Below, one piece after another: positions 44,748-54,184 of a DNA stretch of 64,000 nt (within the stretch, counting starts at the first letter, position 1; the number at the start of each line of letters is the position of its first letter). Below the pieces are notes generated by a model. That model ran no database searches, had not been told where the DNA came from, and saw only the letters and a program-made list of their open reading frames with translations. The translations under genes and the position numbers were made by a program. The stretch comes from Paracoccus denitrificans. GTDB lineage: Bacteria; Pseudomonadota; Alphaproteobacteria; Rhodobacterales; Rhodobacteraceae. Location of the stretch: NCBI RefSeq assembly GCF_900100045.1, contig NZ_FNEA01000007.1:124001-188000 (forward strand), written 5' to 3'.

Positions 44748-46082
44748 CTATCTGCTGACCGCGTAGCAGTCGATTTCGGGTTCGCGGTCCAGCTTGCCGG
44801 ACACGCCCAGCACGAAGCCCGGCGAGGCTTGCAGCCGTGCCCAGTGCTCGGACTTACGGTCCAGCTCCAGGCACAGCCGGTCGCCGTCATAGGGGATCTC
44901 GCGCGGCTGCGAATGCAGCGGCCGCAGGGGAATGCCCGGCAGGCGCGAGGTCCACAGCGTCTCGAACTCCTCGGCCGCGCCCACGGTGACCTGGCGGGTG
45001 AAAAGCTGCATCAGCCCCTCGTCAGACATGTCCGAGCCGATGCGCAGCACGATGCGGCTGTTCTGCAGGATCTCGGGATTGTCGATGCGCACCTTCCAGA
45101 CGTTCTGCGCGTGACGCGCGACCGGCAGGGCGCGGGATTTCGGCTCGACATGACGCAGGGACAGGATCAGCGAGCGCAGCGCATCCGCCAGCGCGGCGAA
45201 ACCCGGCTGCGGGTCGGCATGATCGTAATCGGGCAGCGGCGACAGCCGCCGGGTCGAGGAACCATAGGTCGCCATCCGCCCCGCCAGCTCGGCCAGGTCG
45301 GCGAAAAGCTCGGACGGGTGCGCAAGGTTCTGCGCGAGCAGGTGTTGCAGCCTTGGCCGGGCGGCGTTGGCCAGCTCCAGGATCAGCAGGTTCTCGACCG
45401 AGCGGCCGCCGCCGCCCAGCACCATGCCGCCCTGCGCCTCGATGATGCGGTCCAGCCCGGTGACCAGTTCCTTGAGCAGCCCGGCATACCAGGGCACGGC
45501 GGCCAGCGTCAGCGCGGGGGGCAGCCAGCCCTCGGCCAAGGCGACCCGGCCGTCGGCGGCCAGCCCCTCGATCCCGGCCAAGGGCAGGGTGACGGCGCCC
45601 TGCGTGGCCTCGCCGGGCAGGAACAGCCGGGTCGAAAGCCGGGCGATCTCGACCTCGGCGGGCTCGGTGCCGCCGCGGATCTCGTCGCGCAGGCTGGTCC
45701 ATTCACCGCGCCAGCGCGCGCCGCCCGGCTCGGCATGGGCGGGATCGACCGCCGCCGTGCCGGGCTGGCGCGGCGCCACGCCCAGAAGGACCGCGCCGGC
45801 GGGCGTCGCGCGGCCGACCGCGACCGGCGGCGGCGCCGGGCTGTCGGCCGGGATGCGAAAGGCGGTGCCGTCGGGGAACAGCCCCTCGGCCTCGGCGATG
45901 GCGACCTGCCCGGCCTCCAGCGCCGAGGGGTCCAGCCGCAGCGCGACAAAGCCCCATGCCTGCCGCGGCCGCGCCCGCAGCAGCGCGCGCAACTGGGCCG
46001 CGGCATGGCGGTCCTGCTGCTGGAAATGCTGCGGGCGCAGGAACAGGCCCTCGGACCAGAAGACGCGGCTGCCTTCGGTCAT
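44748..46082 (-). CDS. tssK: T6SS baseplate protein TssK
   Basis: 444 residues, the usual TssK length. The N-terminus has the family pattern VFWSEGLFLRPQHFQQQDRH, and the shoulder and neck parts follow (RPRLQHLLAQNLAHPSELF). TssK links the TssFG wedge of the baseplate to the TssL/TssM membrane complex. The ATG is 11 bp after the tssJ stop; tssL starts 9 bp after its own stop. Confidence 0.95.
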   Translation of the reverse strand: MTEGSRVFWSEGLFLRPQHFQQQDRHAAAQLRALLRARPRQAWGFVALRLDPSALEAGQVAIAEAEGLFPDGTAFRIPADSPAPPPVAVGRATPAGAVLLGVAPRQPGTAAVDPAHAEPGGARWRGEWTSLRDEIRGGTEPAEVEIARLSTRLFLPGEATQGAVTLPLAGIEGLAADGRVALAEGWLPPALTLAAVPWYAGLLKELVTGLDRIIEAQGGMVLGGGGRSVENLLILELANAARPRLQHLLAQNLAHPSELFADLAELAGRMATYGSSTRRLSPLPDYDHADPQPGFAALADALRSLILSLRHVEPKSRALPVARHAQNVWKVRIDNPEILQNSRIVLRIGSDMSDEGLMQLFTRQVTVGAAEEFETLWTSRLPGIPLRPLHSQPREIPYDGDRLCLELDRKSEHWARLQASPGFVLGVSGKLDREPEIDCYAVSR

Positions 46083-46093
46083 GCGCTTTCCCT

Positions 46094-46567
46094 TCAGGCT
46101 GGTGTCATCGTGACGCCGCCCGGCCCGGCGGTGACGGTGAAGCTGGCGGTGCCGGTGGGCGAGACGGCGGCCTTGGCGCGCGTGGTCTTGCCGGCCGGGT
46201 TGCGATAGCCGGCGACCACCGCCACCGCGGTCGTCGCCGGATCCAGCACCAACGCCTTTTCGGCGCTGCTGCCGGGCGCCAGGGTCACCGTCTCGGCCTT
46301 GACCAGATCGGCCCCCAGGGCGGTTGCTGGATCTTGCAGCGCCAGCGGATCGGCGGCGTCGAAGCCGGCGGTGCCGCGCAATTGCAGGATGTGCAGCGTC
46401 AGCGGCCGGTCGCTGCCGTCGGGGCCGGGATTGACCCCGGCCGAGGCCGACATGGCCAGGTTGACCGAGCCGGGACCGGTCGGCCCGCCGCAGGCCGCGG
46501 TCAGCGCCAGCGTTCCAAGCCCGGCCAGCGTGGCCCGGCGCGTGAGGATGGGAAGGATCGTTGTCAT
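46094..46567 (-). CDS. tssJ: T6SS outer-membrane lipoprotein TssJ
   Basis: 157 residues. A lipobox LTAAC with lipidated Cys26 follows a signal that begins TRRATLAGLG, so a Tat-type lipoprotein signal is possible. The mature part is a transthyretin-like beta-sandwich (LTLHILQLRGTAGFDAAD) that binds the TssM periplasmic domain. Its ATG overlaps the stop of the FHA gene by four bases (ATGA). Confidence 0.9.
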   Translation of the reverse strand: MTTILPILTRRATLAGLGTLALTAACGGPTGPGSVNLAMSASAGVNPGPDGSDRPLTLHILQLRGTAGFDAADPLALQDPATALGADLVKAETVTLAPGSSAEKALVLDPATTAVAVVAGYRNPAGKTTRAKAAVSPTGTASFTVTAGPGGVTMTPA

Positions 46568-47799
46568 GGCTCGCTCCTGTCAGGGGTTTCGTAGGCATCG
46601 CGGAATTCGGCGCCGACCTCGCCCAGGAAGCGGTCCTCGGCGGCGCGGGCGATCTCGGCCCAGCGGGCGGCATAGGCGTCCCAAAGCAGCGCCGAGCGCC
46701 CGCCCGCCAGCAGCGCCCGCAGCAGCCCGGCATCGGCCAGCTGCGCCTCGATCGCCTCGGGCGAGAAGCGGTCGATCATGCGGCGCAGCGCGGCCTGCAA
46801 GCCGTGCCAGCTGCGCATCCGGTGGTCGGCAAGGTCGCGGAACGCCTCGGCGATGGCGTCGTCGGGGTCCAGATAGCCCGACCCGCGCGGCGCGATCAGC
46901 GCGGCCACCTGTTCGTCGGGCATGGCAAGGAATTTCAACGGGTTGACCTGTGCCGCGCCCAGCGTGGTGCGGGCGACGCGCAACGAGCCCTTTTCCTCGG
47001 CCCGCGCGCGCAGCAATGCGACCAGCCCCTCGGCCAGCATCCGGTAGCGGCGGCCAAGCGCCTCGATGTCGACACCTTCGACACTTGCCGGGTCCAGCCC
47101 GGCGCCGCGCAGGAAGGCGGCGGCCGCGTCGGATGGCGGCTGCGGTTGCGGGGCGGCAGGGGGAGGGGAATCCGGCAGAGCGGCTGACATGACAGGCACG
47201 GGTTCGGGCCGGGGCGGCGATGCGCCCGCCGGTCCCCAGCTCCAATCGTCGCCCGCCTGGGGCGGCGTTGCAGGCGGTGCGGCGGGCAGCGGGTCCAGCA
47301 TGAAGGGATCGTCGAAGCCCGGCGGCGGCGCGGGCGGCGGTTGCGGGGCGAAACGGCCGGTCGTGCGCTCGAAGGGTTCGGGCAGTTCCAGCGGGCGCGG
47401 CGGCGGCGGCGGTGCCGGATCGCGGGGCGCGAAGAACGGGTCGATCCCGATGCCTTGGTCGGGTGCCGCCGCTGCCTGCGCCCCGGTCTCGACGGTCACG
47501 CCCAGAGTGACGTCGCCCAGCCGCAGCCGCATTCCGTCGCGCAGCGCGGCGCTGCGGCCCGGTCCCAGCGGCTCGGCCGCCCCGTCGAGGAACAGCCCGC
47601 CGGTGCTGGTATCGGTGACGGTCCAGCCCTCGGCCGTGGCCTCGACGATGCAATGGCGGCGCGAGACGAACATCTCGGGGTCGTCGATCTGCCAGTCGCA
47701 GCCCGGCTCGCGCCCCAGCTCCGCCCGGCCGCTGTCCAGCCGCAATTCGGTTTGGGGCTGGGGAACGGGGCTTGCAAGGATGGTGAGGCGCAGGGTCAT
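46564..47799 (-). CDS. tagH: T6SS FHA-domain protein (TagH/Fha)
   Basis: 411 residues. An N-terminal FHA domain (about 1-105) has GREPGCDWQIDD and VSRRHCIVE, the phosphothreonine-binding loops. A proline-rich linker (110-235) leads to a C-terminal T6SS FHA-type domain (about 235-400). In related systems the kinase PpkA phosphorylates this protein to start assembly, and the phosphatase and TagF reverse it. All four partners are encoded in this window. It overlaps tssG by one base and tssJ by four. Confidence 0.92.
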   Translation of the reverse strand: MTLRLTILASPVPQPQTELRLDSGRAELGREPGCDWQIDDPEMFVSRRHCIVEATAEGWTVTDTSTGGLFLDGAAEPLGPGRSAALRDGMRLRLGDVTLGVTVETGAQAAAAPDQGIGIDPFFAPRDPAPPPPPRPLELPEPFERTTGRFAPQPPPAPPPGFDDPFMLDPLPAAPPATPPQAGDDWSWGPAGASPPRPEPVPVMSAALPDSPPPAAPQPQPPSDAAAAFLRGAGLDPASVEGVDIEALGRRYRMLAEGLVALLRARAEEKGSLRVARTTLGAAQVNPLKFLAMPDEQVAALIAPRGSGYLDPDDAIAEAFRDLADHRMRSWHGLQAALRRMIDRFSPEAIEAQLADAGLLRALLAGGRSALLWDAYAARWAEIARAAEDRFLGEVGAEFRDAYETPDRSEP

Positions 47800-48836
47800 C
47801 AGGCGGCCTGCCTTTCATCCAGCGGCAGGCGCAGGTCGTCGCGGTCCCGCCCCGCACCCCCGCCCAGCCAGCCGGTCTGTCCCAACGCCGGCCCCAACCC
47901 CAGCGTGGGCGCCGGCACCTCGGGCGCGGCCAGCACCAGCCGCAGGTCGAAGCCGATCTCTTCGCCCATGACAAAGCGCAGCAGGCGGCGCAGCGCCGCC
48001 CTTGCCGGCCCGTCCTCGATCAGCCTGCGGTATTGCGCAAGCGTCAGCGGGCCGACGACGATCTCGGCCCGGGCCTGCGGCTGATAGGCCCGCGGACCCA
48101 GCATCGCGCCCCGGCCCAGCCCGGCATGGGTACGGCCGAGTCGGCTGGCCAGGGTGGCGGGGATCTCTTGCCAATACGGCACGAATTCCGCCACCCGCAC
48201 CGGCGCGTCCAGCAGGTCCGACAGCAGCGCCGCCAGCGTCTCGGGGCTGCGGATCTGGCTGGCCAGCCCGGTGGCGTGGCGCAGGGCAGGCGCGGGATCG
48301 TCCAGCGCCTCGGCGGTGCCGGGCAGGCCGAGGCCGGCCAGCGCCGCGATCATCGCCGAAAGCCTGCCCTCGCGCCCGTGATCGGCGGCGATGGCGGGCT
48401 GGGCCTCGGCAAAGGCGCGATAGTAAAGCGCCATCATCCGGTGCTGGAGCAGGTTGCAGAACTCCAGGAAGGCGCGATCCGCCCCCGGTTCCGGCAGGGC
48501 GGAGCCGGCGAACCAGCGTTCGGACATGCGTTCCAGCATGCGGCGGCTCAGATGCAGCGGCATCGGGCCTTCGGGGCCGAAAAGCCCGGTGATCTCCAGC
48601 GCGATGCGGGCGGGGGCGTCGCCTTCGGCGGGGCTGAAGCGCGCGACCTCGCAGGCGGCGGGGCCCAGGCGGATTTCCTGCCCCAGCCGCGCGGGCTCCT
48701 GCTCGGGGCCGCCGGCATGGCCGAAGCGGCGGCCGGGCGATTCCAGCCGCCGCATCAGGGCGAAGGCCTCGATGCCGGCGGGTGGGGGCGGGTTCCCCGT
48801 CAGATCCGGGCGCGCAGGCCGGGCCGCATCGGCCAT
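47799..48836 (-). CDS. tssG: T6SS baseplate protein TssG
   Basis: 345 residues matching TssG in length and order (ImpH/VasB family), with FALMRRLESPGRRFGHAG near the N-terminus, FLEFCNLLQHRMMALYYRAF in the centre and RRLLRFVMGEEIGFDL near the C-terminus. TssG forms the wedge with TssF. It starts 37 bp inside the tssF end, so the two are coupled. Confidence 0.92.
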   Translation of the reverse strand: MADAARPARPDLTGNPPPPAGIEAFALMRRLESPGRRFGHAGGPEQEPARLGQEIRLGPAACEVARFSPAEGDAPARIALEITGLFGPEGPMPLHLSRRMLERMSERWFAGSALPEPGADRAFLEFCNLLQHRMMALYYRAFAEAQPAIAADHGREGRLSAMIAALAGLGLPGTAEALDDPAPALRHATGLASQIRSPETLAALLSDLLDAPVRVAEFVPYWQEIPATLASRLGRTHAGLGRGAMLGPRAYQPQARAEIVVGPLTLAQYRRLIEDGPARAALRRLLRFVMGEEIGFDLRLVLAAPEVPAPTLGLGPALGQTGWLGGGAGRDRDDLRLPLDERQAA

Positions 48837-50662
48837 GACATCTCCTCCTGTTTCTGGACAAGGCGGGTGCGGGTGCGCACGAAGGCGTTGACCGAGGCGT
48901 GCCGGGCGAACAGCCGGTCGAGCAGCGCCGGCAAGAGCAGCCGGCTGGCCCCGGCCAGCGGGGCCTCGTCGATCTCCAGCGTGATCTCGGTGCCGCGGCC
49001 GAGGGCCAGCGGGCCGGGCAGCTCCAGCCGCTCGATCACCGGGCGGCTCGATACTGCGGCGACGGCGCGGGCGTGGCGGGCAAGCCGCGGATCGCCGCGA
49101 TCGGCGTAAAGCGCCAGCAGCGCGCAAAGCGGTGCGCCGTCGCGCCCGGCCTCGGCCAGCGACAGATGGCCCGAGGCAAGCTGCGCCACCAACCGCCAGG
49201 TCAGGTCGTCCAGGCCCGCGGTGCCGCCCTGGCCCGCCTGCGGCGGCGCGCCTGCCAGTGCTGGCTGGGGTCGGCGCATCGGGCCCAACAGATCGACCCG
49301 CATCACCGGCTCGCCGCCCTCGGGGGTCAACCGCGGCGTGTCGTCCAGGATCGGCAGGTCGCGATTGGTGCAAAGCGCGCGGATGTCCAGCCGGTGCGGC
49401 ATCCGCCCGTCCGCGCGCGAGACCGAGATCCACAGGTCGTGCCCGGCATGGGAGCTGCGCATCTGGCCGCGCCGGATCTCGTCGGTGGCCGGGCGGCGGG
49501 GGCGGCGCTCGGTCCACCAGACCGGGCCGGCATGGCGCGGCGCCTCGGGGGCATGGGCGGGACAGAGCAGCCCGTCCTGCCCCTCGCGGTCGGCATCGGC
49601 GACGCGGATCAGGCGATAGACCTCGAAATCGCGGGTGCGGGCGCGGTCGGGATGGACCGGATGCGCCGTGGCCCGCGGATCGAGTTCGACGAAATTGCAC
49701 TCTTTCTCGAACAGGTTGACCAGCGGCGTGGCGAACAGCCGGAAATCGTCCCGGCCCAGCCCCTCCAGCAGCGGCTGGGGGCGGGCAAGCGGCAGGGCAA
49801 GCTCCAGCGTCACGCCTTCGCCGCATTGCCGGGCGGCGGGCGCGAGCCCGTCCAGCCGCAGGTAGTGAAAGCGTTCCGGCATCAGGAAATAGTCGCGCAG
49901 CAGCCGGAAGCCCTCGAAGCTGCGGCGCAGGCGCGGGGTCAGCCCCTCGTCGTCGCCGGTGCCCACCAGGTCGGGCCGGGCGAGGGGAAGCGCGACCGCC
50001 CCCGGCCGGGCGGGCCGCGCCAGCGCCCCGAGGCCGCCGCCGAAGATCGCGTCGAACAGCGCCCCCGCCCGCGCGCTGCCGGCAAAGCACAGGTCGAGCC
50101 GGTCCAGCGCCAGCGCCGACAGCGCGGTCGGTCCCGTCGCGTGCAGGCCGATGCGGATGCCCGCCTCGGCCCCCGGCGCGGCAAGGCCCGCGGCGGCCAG
50201 CGCGCCAAGGTCGGGCAGGTAGTCCGCCGTCCCCAGCGCCAGCGGCCAGAGCGTCACCGCCTGCGCGGTGGCATAGGTGGCGCGGGTGGCCAGCCCTTCG
50301 CGCACGGCGGCGGTGAAGCGGCTGCCGCGCGGCACCGGATGCCCGCCCGCCATGGCCTGCACCTGCGGGCCGGGTTGCAGCACGCCGATGCCCATGGCCG
50401 GCCCCGGCGCGGCCAGGTCGGGCCAAAGCGCGTCCATCACCCCGGCGGTGAGACGCTGGCCCTCGGCCTCGACCTTCATCCGCGTGCGGGCGGCCAGGAA
50501 GGCCACGCCCTCCAGCAGCCGCTCGACATAGGGGTCGGGGCAGGGCACGGCGTCCAGCGACAGGTTGCGCGCCACGTTGGGATGCAGGGCGGCGAATTCG
50601 CCGGCCAGCACCCGGATATGGTCCAGTTCGGCCTCGTAGGCGGCAAGGAAGGCGCGGTCCAT
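48800..50662 (-). CDS. tssF: T6SS baseplate protein TssF
   Basis: 620 residues of the TssF (ImpG/VasA) family: YEAELDHIRVLAGEFAALHP at the N-terminus, PYVERLLEGVAFLAARTRMK, and PLVNLFEKECNFVELDPRA in the middle are family patterns. TssF and TssG form the baseplate wedge around the VgrG hub. It overlaps tssE by one base and tssG by 37 bp. Confidence 0.94.
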   Translation of the reverse strand: MDRAFLAAYEAELDHIRVLAGEFAALHPNVARNLSLDAVPCPDPYVERLLEGVAFLAARTRMKVEAEGQRLTAGVMDALWPDLAAPGPAMGIGVLQPGPQVQAMAGGHPVPRGSRFTAAVREGLATRATYATAQAVTLWPLALGTADYLPDLGALAAAGLAAPGAEAGIRIGLHATGPTALSALALDRLDLCFAGSARAGALFDAIFGGGLGALARPARPGAVALPLARPDLVGTGDDEGLTPRLRRSFEGFRLLRDYFLMPERFHYLRLDGLAPAARQCGEGVTLELALPLARPQPLLEGLGRDDFRLFATPLVNLFEKECNFVELDPRATAHPVHPDRARTRDFEVYRLIRVADADREGQDGLLCPAHAPEAPRHAGPVWWTERRPRRPATDEIRRGQMRSSHAGHDLWISVSRADGRMPHRLDIRALCTNRDLPILDDTPRLTPEGGEPVMRVDLLGPMRRPQPALAGAPPQAGQGGTAGLDDLTWRLVAQLASGHLSLAEAGRDGAPLCALLALYADRGDPRLARHARAVAAVSSRPVIERLELPGPLALGRGTEITLEIDEAPLAGASRLLLPALLDRLFARHASVNAFVRTRTRLVQKQEEMSWPMRPGLRARI

Positions 50663-51408
50663 CAGCCCTCCTCCAGCACCGTTGCGGCGGCACCCGTGTC
50701 CAGGTCGATGGTGGTCAGCAGCCGCAGCCGCTCGGGCGCCGGGGCCATCAGCAAAAGCCCCTCGATGTGCACGCGCAGGCCGACACGGGTGCCGGGCTCG
50801 ACCGCGATGCGGATGGTGTCGCGGCGCAGGCGCGGCTCGAACACCGCCAGCACCTCGCGCAATTCGCGCGCCAGCGCCTCGTGGTCGAAATCGCCCGCGC
50901 GCCGCCCGGCAAAGGCGGGCACGCCGTAATTCAGGACCGAGGCACGGACATGGGGAAAATCGGCCAGCATCTCGGCCGGATCCTCGGCGCCGCCGGCGAT
51001 GCCGGGGGGCGCGGCGCGGCGCTCGGCCGGGGTCAGCAGATAGCGCACCTCCAGCCGCTCGATGCCGAACAGATCCTCGATGTCGCGGCGCACCGCCTCG
51101 CGCAGCACGTCCGGGGTGACGAGGATGCCGCGTTCCTGCAAGGCGGCGTGGCGGGCCTGCAATTGCGCCAGCGCCGCGAGTTCGCGCGCCTGGTCGGCGT
51201 CCAGCCCGTCGCGCCCCTCGCCCGACAGCAGCGCCTGCAAGCGCGCGGCGCCGTGGCGGGCGGTCAGGGCCGCCTCGCGCCGGGCGATCTCGGCCGACAG
51301 TGCGGGCAGGTCGTCGATCAGCCGGTCCCACAGGCTGGGCTGCACCTCGTCGCGCCGCGCCTGGAGGGGCACGGAGGTGCGGGGGCGGTCGGGGGCGGGG
51401 CTGGCCAT
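50662..51408 (-). CDS. tssE: T6SS baseplate protein TssE (gp25-like), long form
   Basis: 248 residues with the gp25-like domain in the C-terminal half (DFPHVRASVLNYGVPAFAG, then FEPRLRRDTIRIAVEP). TssE initiates sheath polymerisation on the baseplate. The protein is longer than typical TssE (about 130-170 residues) because of an N-terminal region (residues 20-110) rich in Ala, Arg and Glu, predicted helical. It lies 25 bp after hcp. Confidence 0.88.
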   Translation of the reverse strand: MASPAPDRPRTSVPLQARRDEVQPSLWDRLIDDLPALSAEIARREAALTARHGAARLQALLSGEGRDGLDADQARELAALAQLQARHAALQERGILVTPDVLREAVRRDIEDLFGIERLEVRYLLTPAERRAAPPGIAGGAEDPAEMLADFPHVRASVLNYGVPAFAGRRAGDFDHEALARELREVLAVFEPRLRRDTIRIAVEPGTRVGLRVHIEGLLLMAPAPERLRLLTTIDLDTGAAATVLEEG

Positions 51409-51433
51409 GGCGATCCTGCGCGCATCCCGGCGG

Positions 51434-51922
51434 TCACTTGGCCGCCATCAGGTCGTATTCGACCTCGTGCTCGTCGCCTTTCGAATGGTCGTCGGCCTGC
51501 ACGACATACTTGATGGCGATCTTTTCGAACGAGAGGCTGATCTGCTCGGCGATCGTGTCGATTTCCGGGGCGGGCTGGCTCTGGCTCATCGAATAGGACG
51601 AGACGAGGCAGTTCGTCATGGTGATCGTCAGATAGTCCAGATGCGCCTCGCCCGAATCCTTGCGGACGGTGAAGACCATGGTCTCGAAGGCCTTGCCCTG
51701 CATGCAGGCCAGCGCCAGATAGGGCGAGGCGGCGTCATACCATTTGTAAAGCGTCAGGTCGCTGACGGTGGCGCGCCCGCGCACGCGGCCCGACCCGGTC
51801 GCGGCCGAGCTTTTCTGCTCGGCCTTCAGGTCGGCGCCCCAGATGTCGATTTCGCCTTCGTGATCGGCCCGACGCGATTCGCCGTCGATGCCGTCGATCT
51901 TGAGGTATCCGGTGAAAGCCAT
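51434..51922 (-). CDS. hcp: T6SS inner-tube protein Hcp (TssD)
   Basis: 162 residues, the usual Hcp length, with the family patterns YLKIDGIDGES, SDLTLYKWYDAASPYLALAC and KAFETMVFTVRK. Hcp hexamers stack into the tube that is propelled with VgrG. AGGGAGA precedes the ATG. The 144-bp gap before it, with a GC-rich hairpin, is the largest inside this operon and may allow separate high expression. Confidence 0.96.
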   Translation of the reverse strand: MAFTGYLKIDGIDGESRRADHEGEIDIWGADLKAEQKSSAATGSGRVRGRATVSDLTLYKWYDAASPYLALACMQGKAFETMVFTVRKDSGEAHLDYLTITMTNCLVSSYSMSQSQPAPEIDTIAEQISLSFEKIAIKYVVQADDHSKGDEHEVEYDLMAAK

Positions 51923-51974
51923 CTCGTATCTCCCTGTTCGGCCTGTTCGGCAAGCCGGGTTTCAGACATGGCGG

Positions 51975-51988
51975 GGCCCCTCGGGGCC
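51975..51988 (-). terminator. GC-rich hairpin between tssC and hcp
   Basis: GGCCCC-TC-GGGGCC forms a compact stem within the tssC-hcp gap, 53-66 bp before the hcp start. It could mark partial termination or an mRNA processing point that raises hcp transcript over its neighbours. There is no T-tract. Confidence 0.35.
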
Positions 51989-52066
51989 GCGTCAGGGGCC
52001 GCGCGCGTCATGGGCGCCCGCCGGCCCGGTGCCGCAGGGGCCGGCGCGGCCCCCGGGCAAAGCGCG

Positions 52067-53581
52067 TCACGGCCCCTTGACCGAGGGCAGTTCCGAGACC
52101 AGCCGCAGCGAGGCGTTGATCCCTTCCAGCTGGTAATGCGGGCGCAGGTAGAAGCGGGCGGCGTAATAGCCGGGCCGGCCCTCGACGCTGTCCACCTGGA
52201 CCTCGGCCTTGGCCAGCGGGCGCTTGGCCTTGGCCTTGTCGTCGGCCATGGCGGTGTTTGCCAGCACATAGCGGTTGATCCATTCCGACAGCCAGACCTC
52301 CATGTCGGCGCGTTCCTTGAAGGTGCCGATCTTGTCGCGGGCGATGGCCTTGAGGTAATGCGCGAAGCGGCAGACCGGCAGCAGATAGGGCAGGTTGGCT
52401 GACAGCCGCTCGTTGGCCTGGGCGTCGGGATCGACCAGCCGCCCGGCGCGGGCCTCGCAATCCTGCAAGGTCTGCGCGCCCAGGAATGCCGCGACATCGG
52501 TGTTCTTGCGATGCAGGATCGGCATCAGCCCCAGCTTGGCCAACTCGTGCTCGCGCCGGTCGTCGATGGCGATCTCGGTCGGGCATTTCATCACCACCGA
52601 ACCGTCGTCGCTGGGGAAGGTATGCACCGGCAGGTTGGTGACCGCGCCGCCCGATTCCACGCCGCGGATCTGGCTGCCCCAGCCGTACAGCTTGTGGCTG
52701 CGGTTGATGTTCACCCCCATGGGAAAGGCCGCGTTCATCCAGACGTAATGGTCGTGCCTGCCGTCGATTTCCTCGCGGAAGTCGAAGCCCTTGACCGGGA
52801 TGGTGTCCGGCCCATAGGGCAGCCGCGCCAGCACGCGCGGCAGGGTCAGGCCGATATAGCGCGCATCCTCGCTTTCGCGCAGGCTTTGCCAGGCCGCGTA
52901 ATCGGGCGAGGAGGTGACCATCTTCAGGTCCTGCGGATTGGGCAGTTCCTGCCAGCTTTCCATGCGGAACAGCCGGGGCGAGGCCGCCGCGATGAAGGGC
53001 GCATGGGCCGAGGCGCAGATCCCCGACAGGTTGCGCAGCAGCCCCACGTCGCGCGGATGGTGGCTGAATTCGTAATCGCCGACGATGCTGCCGAAGGGGG
53101 CGCCGCCGAAGCTGGAATATTCCTCGGTATAGAGCTTGCGGAACATGGGCGACTGGTCCCACATCTGCCCCTCGAAATCCTCGAGCTGGTCGGCAAGCTC
53201 GTCCTTGGTGATGTTCAGCACCCGGATCTTGAGCATGGTGTCGGTTTCGGTGTTGTTCACCAGATAGTGCAGCCCGCGCCAGCTTCCCTCCATGCGGCGG
53301 ATCTCGGGGGCGTGCAGCACCTCGTTCATCTGCGCGGTCAGAAGTTCGTCGATGCCGGCGATCAGCGACTTGATCGAGCGCACGGCATTGCCCGAGATCG
53401 TGGCGCTGCCGGCCTTTTCGCGGGCGGCAAGGGCCAGGTTCGCGACCAGTTCGCGCAGCTTGGCGCTGTCGTCCTGTTCCTTGACGCGGAAATCCTTTTC
53501 CAGAAGCGTGCCGAATTCGTCCAGATCGACGGCTTCGGCTTCGGGTGCGGCCCCGGCGCCCTTGAGTTCCTGTTCGGCCAT
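52067..53581 (-). CDS. tssC: T6SS contractile sheath large subunit TssC
   Basis: 504 residues with strong family patterns: EGSWRGLHYLVNNTETD, SSFGGAPFGSIVGDYEF and MNAAFPMGVNINRSH. TssC and TssB form the contractile sheath around the Hcp tube. It starts 3 bp after tssB. Confidence 0.97.
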   Translation of the reverse strand: MAEQELKGAGAAPEAEAVDLDEFGTLLEKDFRVKEQDDSAKLRELVANLALAAREKAGSATISGNAVRSIKSLIAGIDELLTAQMNEVLHAPEIRRMEGSWRGLHYLVNNTETDTMLKIRVLNITKDELADQLEDFEGQMWDQSPMFRKLYTEEYSSFGGAPFGSIVGDYEFSHHPRDVGLLRNLSGICASAHAPFIAAASPRLFRMESWQELPNPQDLKMVTSSPDYAAWQSLRESEDARYIGLTLPRVLARLPYGPDTIPVKGFDFREEIDGRHDHYVWMNAAFPMGVNINRSHKLYGWGSQIRGVESGGAVTNLPVHTFPSDDGSVVMKCPTEIAIDDRREHELAKLGLMPILHRKNTDVAAFLGAQTLQDCEARAGRLVDPDAQANERLSANLPYLLPVCRFAHYLKAIARDKIGTFKERADMEVWLSEWINRYVLANTAMADDKAKAKRPLAKAEVQVDSVEGRPGYYAARFYLRPHYQLEGINASLRLVSELPSVKGP

Positions 53582-53584
53582 GGC

Positions 53585-54127
53585 TCAGCCCTCCGTCTCG
53601 TCGCTGCCGGGGGTCACCGCCTGCTCGGCGACGCGGGCCAGCAGCGGTTCGTCGTTCAGAAGCTGGGCGATGCGCTTTTCGGCGCTGGCCTTGCCGTCCA
53701 TATAGCTCAGCAGTTCCTCAAGCTTGCGGCGCATCTTCATCAGTTCGGCCAGTTCGGGGACCTGCTCGGCGATGCGGTCGGGGGCGAAATCGCCCATGTT
53801 GCGAAAGGTCAGGTCCACGAACATCTCTTCCTCGCCGGCCTCCTCGCCCTCCTTGCGGGGCAGGCGGTTCGGGATGCGGGCGGTGACGCGGGGCGAAAGC
53901 GCCTCCATGAAGGCGGGAAAGCGGCCGGCATCCACCTCGACGAAGGATCGTTCGGCGGGCGGTTTCTGCGCCTCGCGCGAGGTGGACTTGCCCGCCAGAT
54001 CCGCCATCACCCCCATGACGAAGGGCAGTTCGATGGTGGTCGGGCTGCCGTAATGCTCGACGTCATAGGCGATCTGCACCCTTGGGGCGCGATTGCGTTC
54101 GATTACCTTGGCCTTGCTCTCGCTCAT
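53585..54127 (-). CDS. tssB: T6SS contractile sheath small subunit TssB
   Basis: 180 residues: APRVQIAYDVEHYGSPTTIE, LPFVMGVMADLAG and DLTFRNMGDFAPDRI are TssB family patterns. Partner of TssC in the sheath; its N-terminal strand and C-terminal helix interlock with TssC. AGGGAG precedes the ATG. It lies 57 bp after tssA. Confidence 0.97.
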   Translation of the reverse strand: MSESKAKVIERNRAPRVQIAYDVEHYGSPTTIELPFVMGVMADLAGKSTSREAQKPPAERSFVEVDAGRFPAFMEALSPRVTARIPNRLPRKEGEEAGEEEMFVDLTFRNMGDFAPDRIAEQVPELAELMKMRRKLEELLSYMDGKASAEKRIAQLLNDEPLLARVAEQAVTPGSDETEG

Positions 54128-54184
54128 CGCGGGTTACTCCCTGTCGCGGCGCCATCCGGCGCCGGCCCCGATTGCGCCCTGCCG

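Noticed and set aside
39357..46208. A very long open frame opposite tssM, tssL and tssK
   Set aside because: It is antisense to complete, recognisable T6SS genes and its translation is Gln/Arg/Gly-rich low-complexity sequence, the usual mirror of GC-rich coding DNA.
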